A stretch of DNA of 64,000 nt from Siphonodentalium dalli (GCA_032622095.1 CP136064.1:190267794-190331793); one strand, 5' to 3'; positions 45,254-56,761 are shown, numbered from the stretch's first letter. Made by a program: numbers and translations. The notes: generated from the sequence alone by a model not told the origin.

Positions 45254-46025
45254 AGGAAGGCGAATTTTGTTACAATATCTTGCACTATATTTCATCAATG
45301 GCGGGTTTTGGTAAATTTTTACCCCATTCAATCTCATACAAAATTTATAGCACTCGATCTATTTTATCAGAGGCTGCTTTTTGGTAATGTTTTGCACTAT
45401 TCAAATCTCGCACAAAATCCCATGTGTACATTGTCCTGTATTTTTTATAATTTGTTTTATATATCAGTTCGTTTCATCCCATATTTTAGTTGCGGGAGGT
45501 AGCGTCTGTTTCACAGCATCACCCATAGAGACAAGTTGACGTCACAGACATGATGCACCATTCGTTCGCAATATGGACACCCAATAATTTAGTTGGTTGT
45601 TTGATTACGACATGTTCAAGATCGAAAATTGGGATCGTCAAGGTCGGTCTCGGAATATTGTTAAATGGACACAACTCGTTTAAACCTCAAACAGTACGTA
45701 TACCTAATATGGAAGTCGGAACAATGCAGGTCGATAAATACACGAAACACCGTTATACTCTAAAAATAGTCTTATCGAAATCACATTAATTTGACAGCTG
45801 TTTTCAATTATTTTTTCTCACAGATTGAGACAAACGCTCTTTATGCGTACCGTATAAGGAATATATAAACAATGAACGCTCGATCTTTATTGTCTCGTGC
45901 TGATTAATTTTCCGAAAACAATATGACTTGAATAAGTCACGACATGATATGTATACATTTCATGTATTTCTCGACACATTTTGACCCCGAACCGGGCCTG
46001 ACGAGGAGGGTGTGTTCTTTGGCCT

Positions 46026-46097
46026 GGGGATGTAGCTCAGTGGTAGAGCGTTCGCTTTGCATGTGAAAGGCCCCGGGTTCGATCCCCGGCATCTCCA
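46026..46097 (+). tRNA. tRNA-Ala-TGC: tRNA-Ala (UGC), unit 31 gene 1
   Basis: No base change. Rarer GAACCGGG / GGGTGTG 5' flank. Unit length 1,522 bp. Confidence 0.98.
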
Positions 46098-46337
46098 GCA
46101 CAGTGCTTTCTTTTTATTTGTATGTATGAAGTTTTAATTGCACATGCCGCTGTTATGACTGACTGTCGTGATTTCATATACTGGAAAGTCACCATTTGTG
46201 AATCGAAACGTTCCGTCCTATATGCATAGCTATTAAATCACAACAAAGCAAATTTACCACTTCATCTGACTTCTCATCGAATAATAAATAGCTGTCTAAT
46301 GTAGTCTCCAAACTTTGACGGACAAATTCTATCAGTT

Positions 46338-46409
46338 GGGGATGTAGCTCAGTGGTAGAGCGTTCGCTTTGCATGTGAAAGGCCCCGGGTTCGATCCCCG
46401 GCATCTCCA
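46338..46409 (+). tRNA. tRNA-Ala-TGC: tRNA-Ala (UGC), unit 31 gene 2
   Basis: No base change; TTTT intact. Confidence 0.98.
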
Positions 46410-46703
46410 AGAAATACTTTTGCACGAAAGTTAAAATTCGATTATGACGGTTTTGGTGATATTAATGGATGTAAATAATAGAAACAGCTTTCCCCATCGT
46501 TTTTCCGCGTGAAATCACGAAAACGAAAAAATTACTTTTCTGTATGCTCCGATGATATGCTCCGATGCTCCGTGGTATTGTCCTTATATTGCAGTGTAAT
46601 TTCTATCATTTTATATTGAGATTAACATACTTCTTTTTTTTCGTGGGAAATCAAAGGATTTATTATTTGTCGACAATAATATGGCCTTGCAATTTTACGG
46701 GCC

Positions 46704-46775
46704 GGGGATGTAGCTCAGTGGTAGAGCGTTCGCTTCGCATGTGAAAGGCCCCGGGTTCAATCCCCGGCATCTCCA
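46704..46775 (+). tRNA. tRNA-Ala-CGC: tRNA-Ala (CGC), unit 31 gene 3, terminator lost
   Basis: CTTT terminator (C at 46787). Confidence 0.97.
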
Positions 46776-47547
46776 AGGAAGGCGAACTTTGTTACAATAT
46801 CTTGCACTATATTTCATCAATGGCGGGTTTTGGTAAATTTTTACCCCATTCAATCTCATACAAAATTTATAGCACTCGATCTATTTTATCAGAGGCTGCT
46901 TTTTGGTAATGTTTTGCACTATTCAAATCTCGCACAAAATCCCATGTGTACATTGTCCTGTATTTTTTATAATTTGTTTTATATATCAGTTCGTTTCATC
47001 CCATATTTTAGTTGCGGGAGGTAGCGTCTGTTTCACAGCATCACCCATAGAGACAAGTTGACGTCACAGACATGATGCACCATTCGTTCGCAATATGGAC
47101 ACCCAATAATTTAGTTGGTTGTTTGATTACGACATGTTCAAGATCGAAAATTGGGATCGTCAAGGTCGGTCTCGGAATATTGTTAAATGGACACAACTCG
47201 TTTAAACCTCAAATAGTACGTATACCTAATATGGAAGTCGGAACAATGCAGGTCGATAAATACACGAAACACCGTTATACTCTAAAAATAGTCTTATCGA
47301 AATCACATTAATTTGACAGCTGTTTTCAATTATTTTTTCTCACAGATTGAGACAAACGCTCTTTATGCGTACCGTATAAGGAATATATAAACAATGAACG
47401 CTCGATCTTTATTGTCTCGTGCTGATTAATTTTCCGAAAACAATATGACTTGAATAAGTCACGACATGATATGTATACATTTCATGTATTTCTCGACACA
47501 TTTTGACCCCGAACGGGGCCTGACGAGGAGGGTATGTTCTTTGGCCT

Positions 47548-47619
47548 GGGGATGTAGCTCAGTGGTAGAGCGTTCGCTTTGCATGTGAAAGGCCCCGGGT
47601 TCGATCCCCGGCATCTCCA
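47548..47619 (+). tRNA. tRNA-Ala-TGC: tRNA-Ala (UGC), unit 32 gene 1
   Basis: No base change. Unit length 1,522 bp; opens the second copy of the 4,566-bp block. Confidence 0.98.
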
Positions 47620-47859
47620 GCACAGTGCTTTCTTTTTATTTGTATGTATGAAGTTTTAATTGCACATGCCGCTGTTATGACTGACTGTCGTGATTTCATA
47701 TACTGGAAAGTCACCATTTGTGAATCGAAACGTTCCGTCCTATATGCATAGCTATTAAATCACAACAAAGCAAATTTACCACTTCATCTGACTTCTCATC
47801 GAATAATAAATAGCTGTCTAATGTAGTCTCCAAACTTTGACGGACAAATTCTATCAGTT

Positions 47860-47931
47860 GGGGATGTAGCTCAGTGGTAGAGCGTTCGCTTTGCATGTGA
47901 AAGGCCCCGGGTTCGATCCCCGGCATCTCCA
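47860..47931 (+). tRNA. tRNA-Ala-TGC: tRNA-Ala (UGC), unit 32 gene 2
   Basis: No base change; TTTT intact. Confidence 0.98.
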
Positions 47932-48225
47932 AGAAATACTTTTGCACGAAAGTTAAAATTCGATTATGACGGTTTTGGTGATATTAATGGATGTAAATAA
48001 TAGAAACAGCTTTCCCCATCGTTTTTCCGCGTGAAATCACGAAAACGAAAAAATTACTTTTCTGTATGCTCCGATGATATGCTCCGATGCTCCGTGGTAT
48101 TGTCCTTATATTGCAGTGTAATTTCTATCATTTTATATTGAGATTAACATACTTCTTTTTTTTCGTGGGAAATCAAAGGATTTATTATTTGTCGACAATA
48201 ATATGGCCTTGCAATTTTACGGGCC

Positions 48226-48297
48226 GGGGATGTAGCTCAGTGGTAGAGCGTTCGCTTCGCATGTGAAAGGCCCCGGGTTCAATCCCCGGCATCTCCA
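48226..48297 (+). tRNA. tRNA-Ala-CGC: tRNA-Ala (CGC), unit 32 gene 3
   Basis: No base change; TTTT intact; GTCAGTCTC follows in the long spacer, as in unit 29. Confidence 0.98.
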
Positions 48298-49069
48298 AGG
48301 AAGGCGAATTTTGTTACAATATCTTGCACTATATTTCATCAATGGCGGGTTTTGGTAAATTTTTACCCCATTCAATCTCATACAAAATTTATAGCACTCG
48401 ATCTATTTTATCAGAGGCTGCTTTTTGGTAATGTTTTGCACTATTCAAATCTCGCACAAAATCCCATGTGTACATTGTCCTGTATTTTTTATAATTTGTT
48501 TTATATATCAGTTCGTTTCATCCCATATTTTAGTTGCGGGAGGTAGCGTCTGTTTCACAGCATCACCCATAGAGACAAGTTGACGTCACAGACATGATGC
48601 ACCATTCGTTCGCAATATGGACACCCAATAATTTAGTTGGTTGTTTGATTACGACATGTTCAAGATCGAAAATTGGGATCGTCAAGGTCAGTCTCGGAAT
48701 ATTGTTAAATGGACACAACTCGTTTAAACCTCAAATAGTACGTATACCTAATATGGAAGTCGGAACAATGCAGGTCGATAAATACACGAAACACCGTTAT
48801 ACTCTAAAAATAGTCTTATCGAAATCACATTAATTTGACAGCTGTTTTCAATTATTTTTTCTCACAGATTGAGACAAACGCTCTTTATGCGTACCGTATA
48901 AGGAATATATAAACAATGAACGCTCGATCTTTATTGTCTCGTGCTGATTAATTTTCCGAAAACAATATGACTTGAATAAGTCACGACATGATATGTATAC
49001 ATTTCATGTATTTCTCGACACATTTTGACCCCGAACGGGGCCTGACGAGGAGGGTATGTTCTTTGGCCT

Positions 49070-49141
49070 GGGGATGTAGCTCAGTGGTAGAGCGTTCGCT
49101 TTGCATGTGAAAGGCCCCGGGTTCGATCCCCGGCATCTCCA
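49070..49141 (+). tRNA. tRNA-Ala-TGC: tRNA-Ala (UGC), unit 33 gene 1
   Basis: No base change. Unit length 1,522 bp. Confidence 0.98.
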
Positions 49142-49381
49142 GCACAGTGCTTTCTTTTTATTTGTATGTATGAAGTTTTAATTGCACATGCCGCTGTTAT
49201 GACTGACTGTCGTGATTTCATATACTGGAAAGTCACCATTTGTGAATCGAAACGTTCCGTCCTATATGCATAGCTATTAAATCACAACAAAGCAAATTTA
49301 CCACTTCATCTGACTTCTCATCGAATAATAAATAGCTGTCTAATGTAGTCTCCAAACTTTGACGGACAAATTCTATCAGTT

Positions 49382-49453
49382 GGGGATGTAGCTCAGTGGT
49401 AGATCGTTCGCTTTGCATGTGAAAGGCCCCGGGTTCGATCCCCGGCATCTCCA
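49382..49453 (+). tRNA. tRNA-Ala-TGC: tRNA-Ala (UGC), unit 33 gene 2, D-stem mismatch and terminator lost
   Basis: Exact copy of the unit 30 variant: C11-U24 mismatch in the D-stem and TTTGG terminator (G at 49465). The defect was duplicated with its block, exactly 4,566 bp away. Confidence 0.9.
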
Positions 49454-49747
49454 AGAAATACTTTGGCACGAAAGTTAAAATTCGATTATGACGGTTTTGG
49501 TGATATTAATGGATGTAAATAATAGAAACAGCTTTCCCCATCGTTTTTCCGTGTGAAATCACGAAAACGAAAAAATTACTTTTCTGTATGCTCCGATGAT
49601 ATGCTCCGATGCTCCGTGGTATTGTCCTTATATTGCAGTGTAATTTCTATCATTTTATATTGAGATTAACATACTTCTTTTTTTTCGTGGGAAATCAAAG
49701 GATTTATTATTTGTCGACAATAATATGGCCTTGCAATTTTACGGGCC

Positions 49748-49819
49748 GGGGATGTAGCTCAGTGGTAGAGCGTTCGCTTCGCATGTGAAAGGCCCCGGGT
49801 TCAATCCCCGGCATCTCCA
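49748..49819 (+). tRNA. tRNA-Ala-CGC: tRNA-Ala (CGC), unit 33 gene 3
   Basis: No base change; TTTT intact. Confidence 0.98.
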
Positions 49820-50591
49820 AGGAAGGCGAATTTTGTTACAATATCTTGCACTATATTTCATCAATGGCGGGTTTTGGTAAATTTTTACCCCATTCAATCT
49901 CATACAAAATTTATAGCACTCGATCTATTTTATCAGAGGCTGCTTTTTGGTAATGTTTTGCACTATTCAAATCTCGCACAAAATCCCATGTGTACATTGT
50001 CCTGTATTTTTTATAATTTGTTTTATATATCAGTTCGTTTCATCCCATATTTTAGTTGCGGGAGGTAGCGTCTGTTTCACAGCATCACCCATAGAGACAA
50101 GTTGACGTCACAGACATGATGCACCATTCGTTCGCAATATGGACACCCAATAATTTAGTTGGTTGTTTGATTACGACATGTTCAAGATCGAAAATTGGGA
50201 TCGTCAAGGTCGGTCTCGGAATATTGTTAAATGGACACAACTCGTTTAAACCTCAAACAGTACGTATACCTAATATGGAAGTCGGAACAATGCAGGTCGA
50301 TAAATACACGAAACACCGTTATACTCTAAAAATAGTCTTATCGAAATCACATTAATTTGACAGCTGTTTTCAATTATTTTTTCTCACAGATTGAGACAAA
50401 CGCTCTTTATGCGTACCGTATAAGGAATATATAAACAATGAACGCTCGATCTTTATTGTCTCGTGCTGATTAATTTTCCGAAAACAATATGACTTGAATA
50501 AGTCACGACATGATATGTATACATTTCATGTATTTCTCGACACATTTTGACCCCGAACCGGGCCTGACGAGGAGGGTGTGTTCTTTGGCCT

Positions 50592-50663
50592 GGGGATGTA
50601 GCTCAGTGGTAGAGCGTTCGCTTTGCATGTGAAAGGCCCCGGGTTCGATCCCCGGCATCTCCA
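50592..50663 (+). tRNA. tRNA-Ala-TGC: tRNA-Ala (UGC), unit 34 gene 1
   Basis: No base change. Rarer GAACCGGG / GGGTGTG 5' flank. Unit length 1,522 bp. Confidence 0.98.
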
Positions 50664-50903
50664 GCACAGTGCTTTCTTTTTATTTGTATGTATGAAGTTT
50701 TAATTGCACATGCCGCTGTTATGACTGACTGTCGTGATTTCATATACTGGAAAGTCACCATTTGTGAATCGAAACGTTCCGTCCTATATGCATAGCTATT
50801 AAATCACAACAAAGCAAATTTACCACTTCATCTGACTTCTCATCGAATAATAAATAGCTGTCTAATGTAGTCTCCAAACTTTGACGGACAAATTCTATCA
50901 GTT

Positions 50904-50975
50904 GGGGATGTAGCTCAGTGGTAGAGCGTTCGCTTTGCATGTGAAAGGCCCCGGGTTCGATCCCCGGCATCTCCA
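50904..50975 (+). tRNA. tRNA-Ala-TGC: tRNA-Ala (UGC), unit 34 gene 2
   Basis: No base change; TTTT intact. Confidence 0.98.
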
Positions 50976-51269
50976 AGAAATACTTTTGCACGAAAGTTAA
51001 AATTCGATTATGACGGTTTTGGTGATATTAATGGATGTAAATAATAGAAACAGCTTTCCCCATCGTTTTTCCGCGTGAAATCACGAAAACGAAAAAATTA
51101 CTTTTCTGTATGCTCCGATGATATGCTCCGATGCTCCGTGGTATTGTCCTTATATTGCAGTGTAATTTCTATCATTTTATATTGAGATTAACATACTTCT
51201 TTTTTTTCGTGGGAAATCAAAGGATTTATTATTTGTCGACAATAATATGGCCTTGCAATTTTACGGGCC

Positions 51270-51341
51270 GGGGATGTAGCTCAGTGGTAGAGCGTTCGCT
51301 TCGCATGTGAAAGGCCCCGGGTTCAATCCCCGGCATCTCCA
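51270..51341 (+). tRNA. tRNA-Ala-CGC: tRNA-Ala (CGC), unit 34 gene 3, terminator lost
   Basis: CTTT terminator (C at 51353). Confidence 0.97.
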
Positions 51342-52113
51342 AGGAAGGCGAACTTTGTTACAATATCTTGCACTATATTTCATCAATGGCGGGTTTTGGT
51401 AAATTTTTACCCCATTCAATCTCATACAAAATTTATAGCACTCGATCTATTTTATCAGAGGCTGCTTTTTGGTAATGTTTTGCACTATTCAAATCTCGCA
51501 CAAAATCCCATGTGTACATTGTCCTGTATTTTTTATAATTTGTTTTATATATCAGTTCGTTTCATCCCATATTTTAGTTGCGGGAGGTAGCGTCTGTTTC
51601 ACAGCATCACCCATAGAGACAAGTTGACGTCACAGACATGATGCACCATTCGTTCGCAATATGGACACCCAATAATTTAGTTGGTTGTTTGATTACGACA
51701 TGTTCAAGATCGAAAATTGGGATCGTCAAGGTCGGTCTCGGAATATTGTTAAATGGACACAACTCGTTTAAACCTCAAATAGTACGTATACCTAATATGG
51801 AAGTCGGAACAATGCAGGTCGATAAATACACGAAACACCGTTATACTCTAAAAATAGTCTTATCGAAATCACATTAATTTGACAGCTGTTTTCAATTATT
51901 TTTTCTCACAGATTGAGACAAACGCTCTTTATGCGTACCGTATAAGGAATATATAAACAATGAACGCTCGATCTTTATTGTCTCGTGCTGATTAATTTTC
52001 CGAAAACAATATGACTTGAATAAGTCACGACATGATATGTATACATTTCATGTATTTCTCGACACATTTTGACCCCGAACGGGGCCTGACGAGGAGGGTA
52101 TGTTCTTTGGCCT

Positions 52114-52185
52114 GGGGATGTAGCTCAGTGGTAGAGCGTTCGCTTTGCATGTGAAAGGCCCCGGGTTCGATCCCCGGCATCTCCA
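52114..52185 (+). tRNA. tRNA-Ala-TGC: tRNA-Ala (UGC), unit 35 gene 1
   Basis: Gene body unchanged. Terminator is TTTCGTTTT, a T4 instead of T5. Unit length 1,531 bp, from the 9-bp duplication at 53235-53252. Confidence 0.97.
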
Positions 52186-52425
52186 GCACAGTGCTTTCGT
52201 TTTATTTGTATGTATGAAGTTTTAATTGCACATGCCGCTGTTATGACTGACTGTCGTGATTTCATATACTGGAAAGTCACCATTTGTGAATCGAAACGTT
52301 CCGTCCTATATGCATAGCTATTAAATCACAACAAAGCAAATTTACCACTTCATCTGACTTCTCATCGAATAATAAATAGCTGTCTAATGTAGTCTCCAAA
52401 CTTTGACGGACAAATTCTATCAGTT

Positions 52426-52497
52426 GGGGATGTAGCTCAGTGGTAGAGCGTTCGCTTTGCATGTGAAAGGCCCCGGGTTCGATCCCCGGCATCTCCA
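52426..52497 (+). tRNA. tRNA-Ala-TGC: tRNA-Ala (UGC), unit 35 gene 2, terminator lost
   Basis: Gene body unchanged; terminator TTTGG (G at 52509), the last such copy in the window. Confidence 0.97.
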
Positions 52498-52791
52498 AGA
52501 AATACTTTGGCACGAAAGTTAAAATTCGATTATGACGGTTTTGGTGATATTAATGGATGTAAATAATAGAAACAGCTTTCCCCATCGTTTTTCCGTGTGA
52601 AATCACGAAAACGAAAAAATTACTTTTCTGTATGCTCCGATGATATGCTCCGATGCTCCGTGGTATTGTCCTTATATTGCAGTGTAATTTCTATCATTTT
52701 ATATTGAGATTAACATACTTCTTTTTTTTCGTGGGAAATCAAAGGATTTATTATTTGTCGACAATAATATGGCCTTGCAATTTTACGGGCC

Positions 52792-52863
52792 GGGGATGTA
52801 GCTCAGTGGTAGAGCGTTCGCTTCGCATGTGAAAGGCCCCGGGTTCAATCCCCGGCATCTCCA
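52792..52863 (+). tRNA. tRNA-Ala-CGC: tRNA-Ala (CGC), unit 35 gene 3
   Basis: No base change; TTTT intact. Confidence 0.98.
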
Positions 52864-53644
52864 AGGAAGGCGAATTTTGTTACAATATCTTGCACTATAT
52901 TTCATCAATGGCGGGTTTTGGTAAATTTTTACCCCATTCAATCTCATACAAAATTTATAGCACTCGATCTATTTTATCAGAGGCTGCTTTTTGGTAATGT
53001 TTTGCACTATTCAAATCTCGCACAAAATCCCATGTGTACATTGTCCTGTATTTTTTATAATTTGTTTTATATATCAGTTCGTTTCATCCCATATTTTAGT
53101 TGCGGGAGGTAGCGTCTGTTTCACAGCATCACCCATAGAGACAAGTTGACGTCACAGACATGATGCACCATTCGTTCGCAATATGGACACCCAATAATTT
53201 AGTTGGTTGTTTGATTACGACATGTTCAAGATCGAAAATTGGGAAAATTGGGATCGTCAAGGTCGGTCTCGGAATATTGTTAAATGGACACAACTCGTTT
53301 AAACCTCAAACAGTACGTATACCTAATATGGAAGTCGGAACAATGCAGGTCGATAAATACACGAAACACCGTTATACTCTAAAAATAGTCTTATCGAAAT
53401 CACATTAATTTGACAGCTGTTTTCAATTATTTTTTCTCACAGATTGAGACAAACGCTCTTTATGCGTACCGTATAAGGAATATATAAACAATGAACGCTC
53501 GATCTTTATTGTCTCGTGCTGATTAATTTTCCGAAAACAATATGACTTGAATAAGTCACGACATGATATGTATACATTTCATGTATTTCTCGACACATTT
53601 TGACCCCGAACGGGGCCTGACGAGGAGGGTATGTTCTTTGGCCT

Positions 53645-53716
53645 GGGGATGTAGCTCAGTGGTAGAGCGTTCGCTTTGCATGTGAAAGGCCCCGGGTTCG
53701 ATCCCCGGCATCTCCA
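53645..53716 (+). tRNA. tRNA-Ala-TGC: tRNA-Ala (UGC), unit 36 gene 1
   Basis: No base change. Unit length 1,523 bp. Confidence 0.98.
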
Positions 53717-53956
53717 GCACAGTGCTTTCTTTTTATTTGTATGTATGAAGTTTTAATTGCACATGCCGCTGTTATGACTGACTGTCGTGATTTCATATAC
53801 TGGAAAGTCACCATTTGTGAATCGAAACGTTCCGTCCTATATGCATAGCTATTAAATCACAACAAAGCAAATTTACCACTTCATCTGACTTCTCATCGAA
53901 TAATAAATAGCTGTCTAATGTAGTCTCCAAACTTTGACGGACAAATTCTATCAGTT

Positions 53957-54028
53957 GGGGATGTAGCTCAGTGGTAGAGCGTTCGCTTTGCATGTGAAAG
54001 GCCCCAGGTTCGATCCCCGGCATCTCCA
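53957..54028 (+). tRNA. tRNA-Ala-TGC: tRNA-Ala (UGC), unit 36 gene 2, T-stem mismatch
   Basis: T-stem CCGGG is CCAGG: G51 to A opposite C63, an A-C mismatch at the middle of the T-stem. The core B box (GGTTCGATCCC) is kept. TTTT intact. Stability is probably reduced; activity uncertain. Confidence 0.92.
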
Positions 54029-54323
54029 AGAAATACTTTTGCACGAAAGTTAAAATTCGATTATGACGGTTTTGGTGATATTAATGGATGTAAATAATAG
54101 AAACAGCTTTCCCCATCGTTTTTCCGCGTGAAATCACGAAAACGAAAAAATTACTTTTCTGTATGCTCCGATGATATGCTCCGATGCTCCGTGGTATTGT
54201 CCTTATATTGCAGTGTAATTTCTATCATTTTATATTGAGATTAACATACTTCTTTTTTTTTCGTGGGAAATCAATGGATTTATTATTTGTCGACAATAAT
54301 ATGGCCTTGCAATTTTACGGGCC

Positions 54324-54395
54324 GGGGATGTAGCTCAGTGGTAGAGCGTTCGCTTCGCATGTGAAAGGCCCCGGGTTCAATCCCCGGCATCTCCA
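54324..54395 (+). tRNA. tRNA-Ala-CGC: tRNA-Ala (CGC), unit 36 gene 3
   Basis: No base change; T-run of 9 and a private CAATGG upstream; TTTT intact. Confidence 0.98.
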
Positions 54396-55167
54396 AGGAA
54401 GGCGAATTTTGTTACAATATCTTGCACTATATTTCATCAATGGCGGGTTTTGGTAAATTTTTACCCCATTCAATCTCATACAAAATTTATAGCACTCGAT
54501 CTATTTTATCAGAGGCTGCTTTTTGGTAATGTTTTGCACTATTCAAATCTCGCACAAAATCCCATGTGTACATTGTCCTGTATTTTTTATAATTTGTTTT
54601 ATATATCAGTTCGTTTCATCCCATATTTTAGTTGCGGGAGGTAGCGTCTGTTTCACAGCATCACCCATAGAGACAAGTTGACGTCACAGACATGATGCAC
54701 CATTCGTTCGCAATATGGACACCCAATAATTTAGTTGGTTGTTTGATTACGACATGTTCAAGATCGAAAATTGGGATCGTCAAGGTCGGTCTCGGAATAT
54801 TGTTAAATGGACACAACTCGTTTAAACCTCAAACAGTACGTATACCTAATATGGAAGTCGGAACAATGCAGGTCGATAAATACACGAAACACCGTTATAC
54901 TCTAAAAATAGTCTTATCGAAATCACATTAATTTGACAGCTGTTTTCAATTATTTTTTCTCACAGATTGAGACAAACGCTCTTTATGCGTACCGTATAAG
55001 GAATATATAAACAATGAACGCTCGATCTTTATTGTCTCGTGCTGATTAATTTTCCGAAAACAATATGACTTGAATAAGTCACGACATGATATGTATACAT
55101 TTCATGTATTTCTCGACACATTTTGACCCCGAACGGGGCCTGACGAGGAGGGTATGTTCTTTGGCCT

Positions 55168-55239
55168 GGGGATGTAGCTCAGTGGTAGAGCGTTCGCTTT
55201 GCATGTGAAAGGCCCCGGGTTCGATCCCCGGCATCTCCA
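55168..55239 (+). tRNA. tRNA-Ala-TGC: tRNA-Ala (UGC), unit 37 gene 1
   Basis: No base change. Unit length 1,522 bp. Confidence 0.98.
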
Positions 55240-55479
55240 GCACAGTGCTTTCTTTTTATTTGTATGTATGAAGTTTTAATTGCACATGCCGCTGTTATGA
55301 CTGACTGTCGTGATTTCATATACTGGAAAGTCACCATTTGTGAATCGAAACGTTCCGTCCTATATGCATAGCTATTAAATCACAACAAAGCAAATTTACC
55401 ACTTCATCTGACTTCTCATCGAATAATAAATAGCTGTCTAATGTAGTCTCCAAACTTTGACGGACAAATTCTATCAGTT

Positions 55480-55551
55480 GGGGATGTAGCTCAGTGGTAG
55501 AGCGTTCGCTTTGCATGTGAAAGGCCCCGGGTTCGATCCCCGGCATCTCCA
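55480..55551 (+). tRNA. tRNA-Ala-TGC: tRNA-Ala (UGC), unit 37 gene 2
   Basis: No base change; TTTT intact. Confidence 0.98.
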
Positions 55552-55845
55552 AGAAATACTTTTGCACGAAAGTTAAAATTCGATTATGACGGTTTTGGTG
55601 ATATTAATGGATGTAAATAATAGAAACAGCTTTCCCCATCGTTTTTCCGCGTGAAATCACGAAAACGAAAAAATTACTTTTCTGTATGCTCCGATGATAT
55701 GCTCCGATGCTCCGTGGTATTGTCCTTATATTGCAGTGTAATTTCTATCATTTTATATTGAGATTAACATACTTCTTTTTTTTCGTGGGAAATCAAAGGA
55801 TTTATTATTTGTCGACAATAATATGGCCTTGCAATTTTACGGGCC

Positions 55846-55917
55846 GGGGATGTAGCTCAGTGGTAGAGCGTTCGCTTCGCATGTGAAAGGCCCCGGGTTC
55901 AATCCCCGGCATCTCCA
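55846..55917 (+). tRNA. tRNA-Ala-CGC: tRNA-Ala (CGC), unit 37 gene 3
   Basis: No base change; TTTT intact. Confidence 0.98.
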
Positions 55918-56689
55918 AGGAAGGCGAATTTTGTTACAATATCTTGCACTATATTTCATCAATGGCGGGTTTTGGTAAATTTTTACCCCATTCAATCTCA
56001 TACAAAATTTATAGCACTCGATCTATTTTATCAGAGGCTGCTTTTTGGTAATGTTTTGCACTATTCAAATCTCGCACAAAATCCCATGTGTACATTGTCC
56101 TGTATTTTTTATAATTTGTTTTATATATCAGTTCGTTTCATCCCATATTTTAGTTGCGGGAGGTAGCGTCTGTTTCACAGCATCACCCATAGAGACAAGT
56201 TGACGTCACAGACATGATGCACCATTCGTTCGCAATATGGACACCCAATAATTTAGTTGGTTGTTTGATTACGACATGTTCAAGATCGAAAATTGGGATC
56301 GTCAAGGTCGGTCTCGGAATATTGTTAAATGGACACAACTCGTTTAAACCTCAAACAGTACGTATACCTAATATGGAAGTCGGAACAATGCAGGTCGATA
56401 AATACACGAAACACCGTTATACTCTAAAAATAGTCTTATCGAAATCACATTAATTTGACAGCTGTTTTCAATTATTTTTTCTCACAGATTGAGACAAACG
56501 CTCTTTATGCGTACCGTATAAGGAATATATAAACAATGAACGCTCGATCTTTATTGTCTCGTGCTGATTAATTTTCCGAAAACAATATGACTTGAATAAG
56601 TCACGACATGATATGTATACATTTCATGTATTTCTCGACACATTTTGACCCCGAACGGGGCCTGACGAGGAGGGTGTGTTCTTTGGCCT

Positions 56690-56761
56690 GGGGATGTAGC
56701 TCAGTGGTAGAGCGTTCGCTTTGCATGTGAAAGGCCCCGGGTTCGATCCCCGGCATCTCCA
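56690..56761 (+). tRNA. tRNA-Ala-TGC: tRNA-Ala (UGC), unit 38 gene 1
   Basis: No base change. The 5' flank is a hybrid: GAACGGGG of the common haplotype with GGGTGTG of the rarer one. Unit length 1,520 bp. Confidence 0.98.

Larger units (their letters stand above)
42982..52113. repeat. Higher-order repeat: two copies of a 3-unit, 4,566-bp block (units 29-31 and 32-34)
   Basis: Both copies are exactly 4,566 bp. Shared private markers at that exact offset include GTCAGTCTC (44122/48688), the D-stem mismatch tRNA (44816/49382), the TTTGG terminator (44899/49465), the GAACCGGG flank before units 31 and 34, and the CTTT terminator (46787/51353). I saw no difference between the two copies, so this looks like the youngest duplication in the window. 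Confidence 0.9.
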
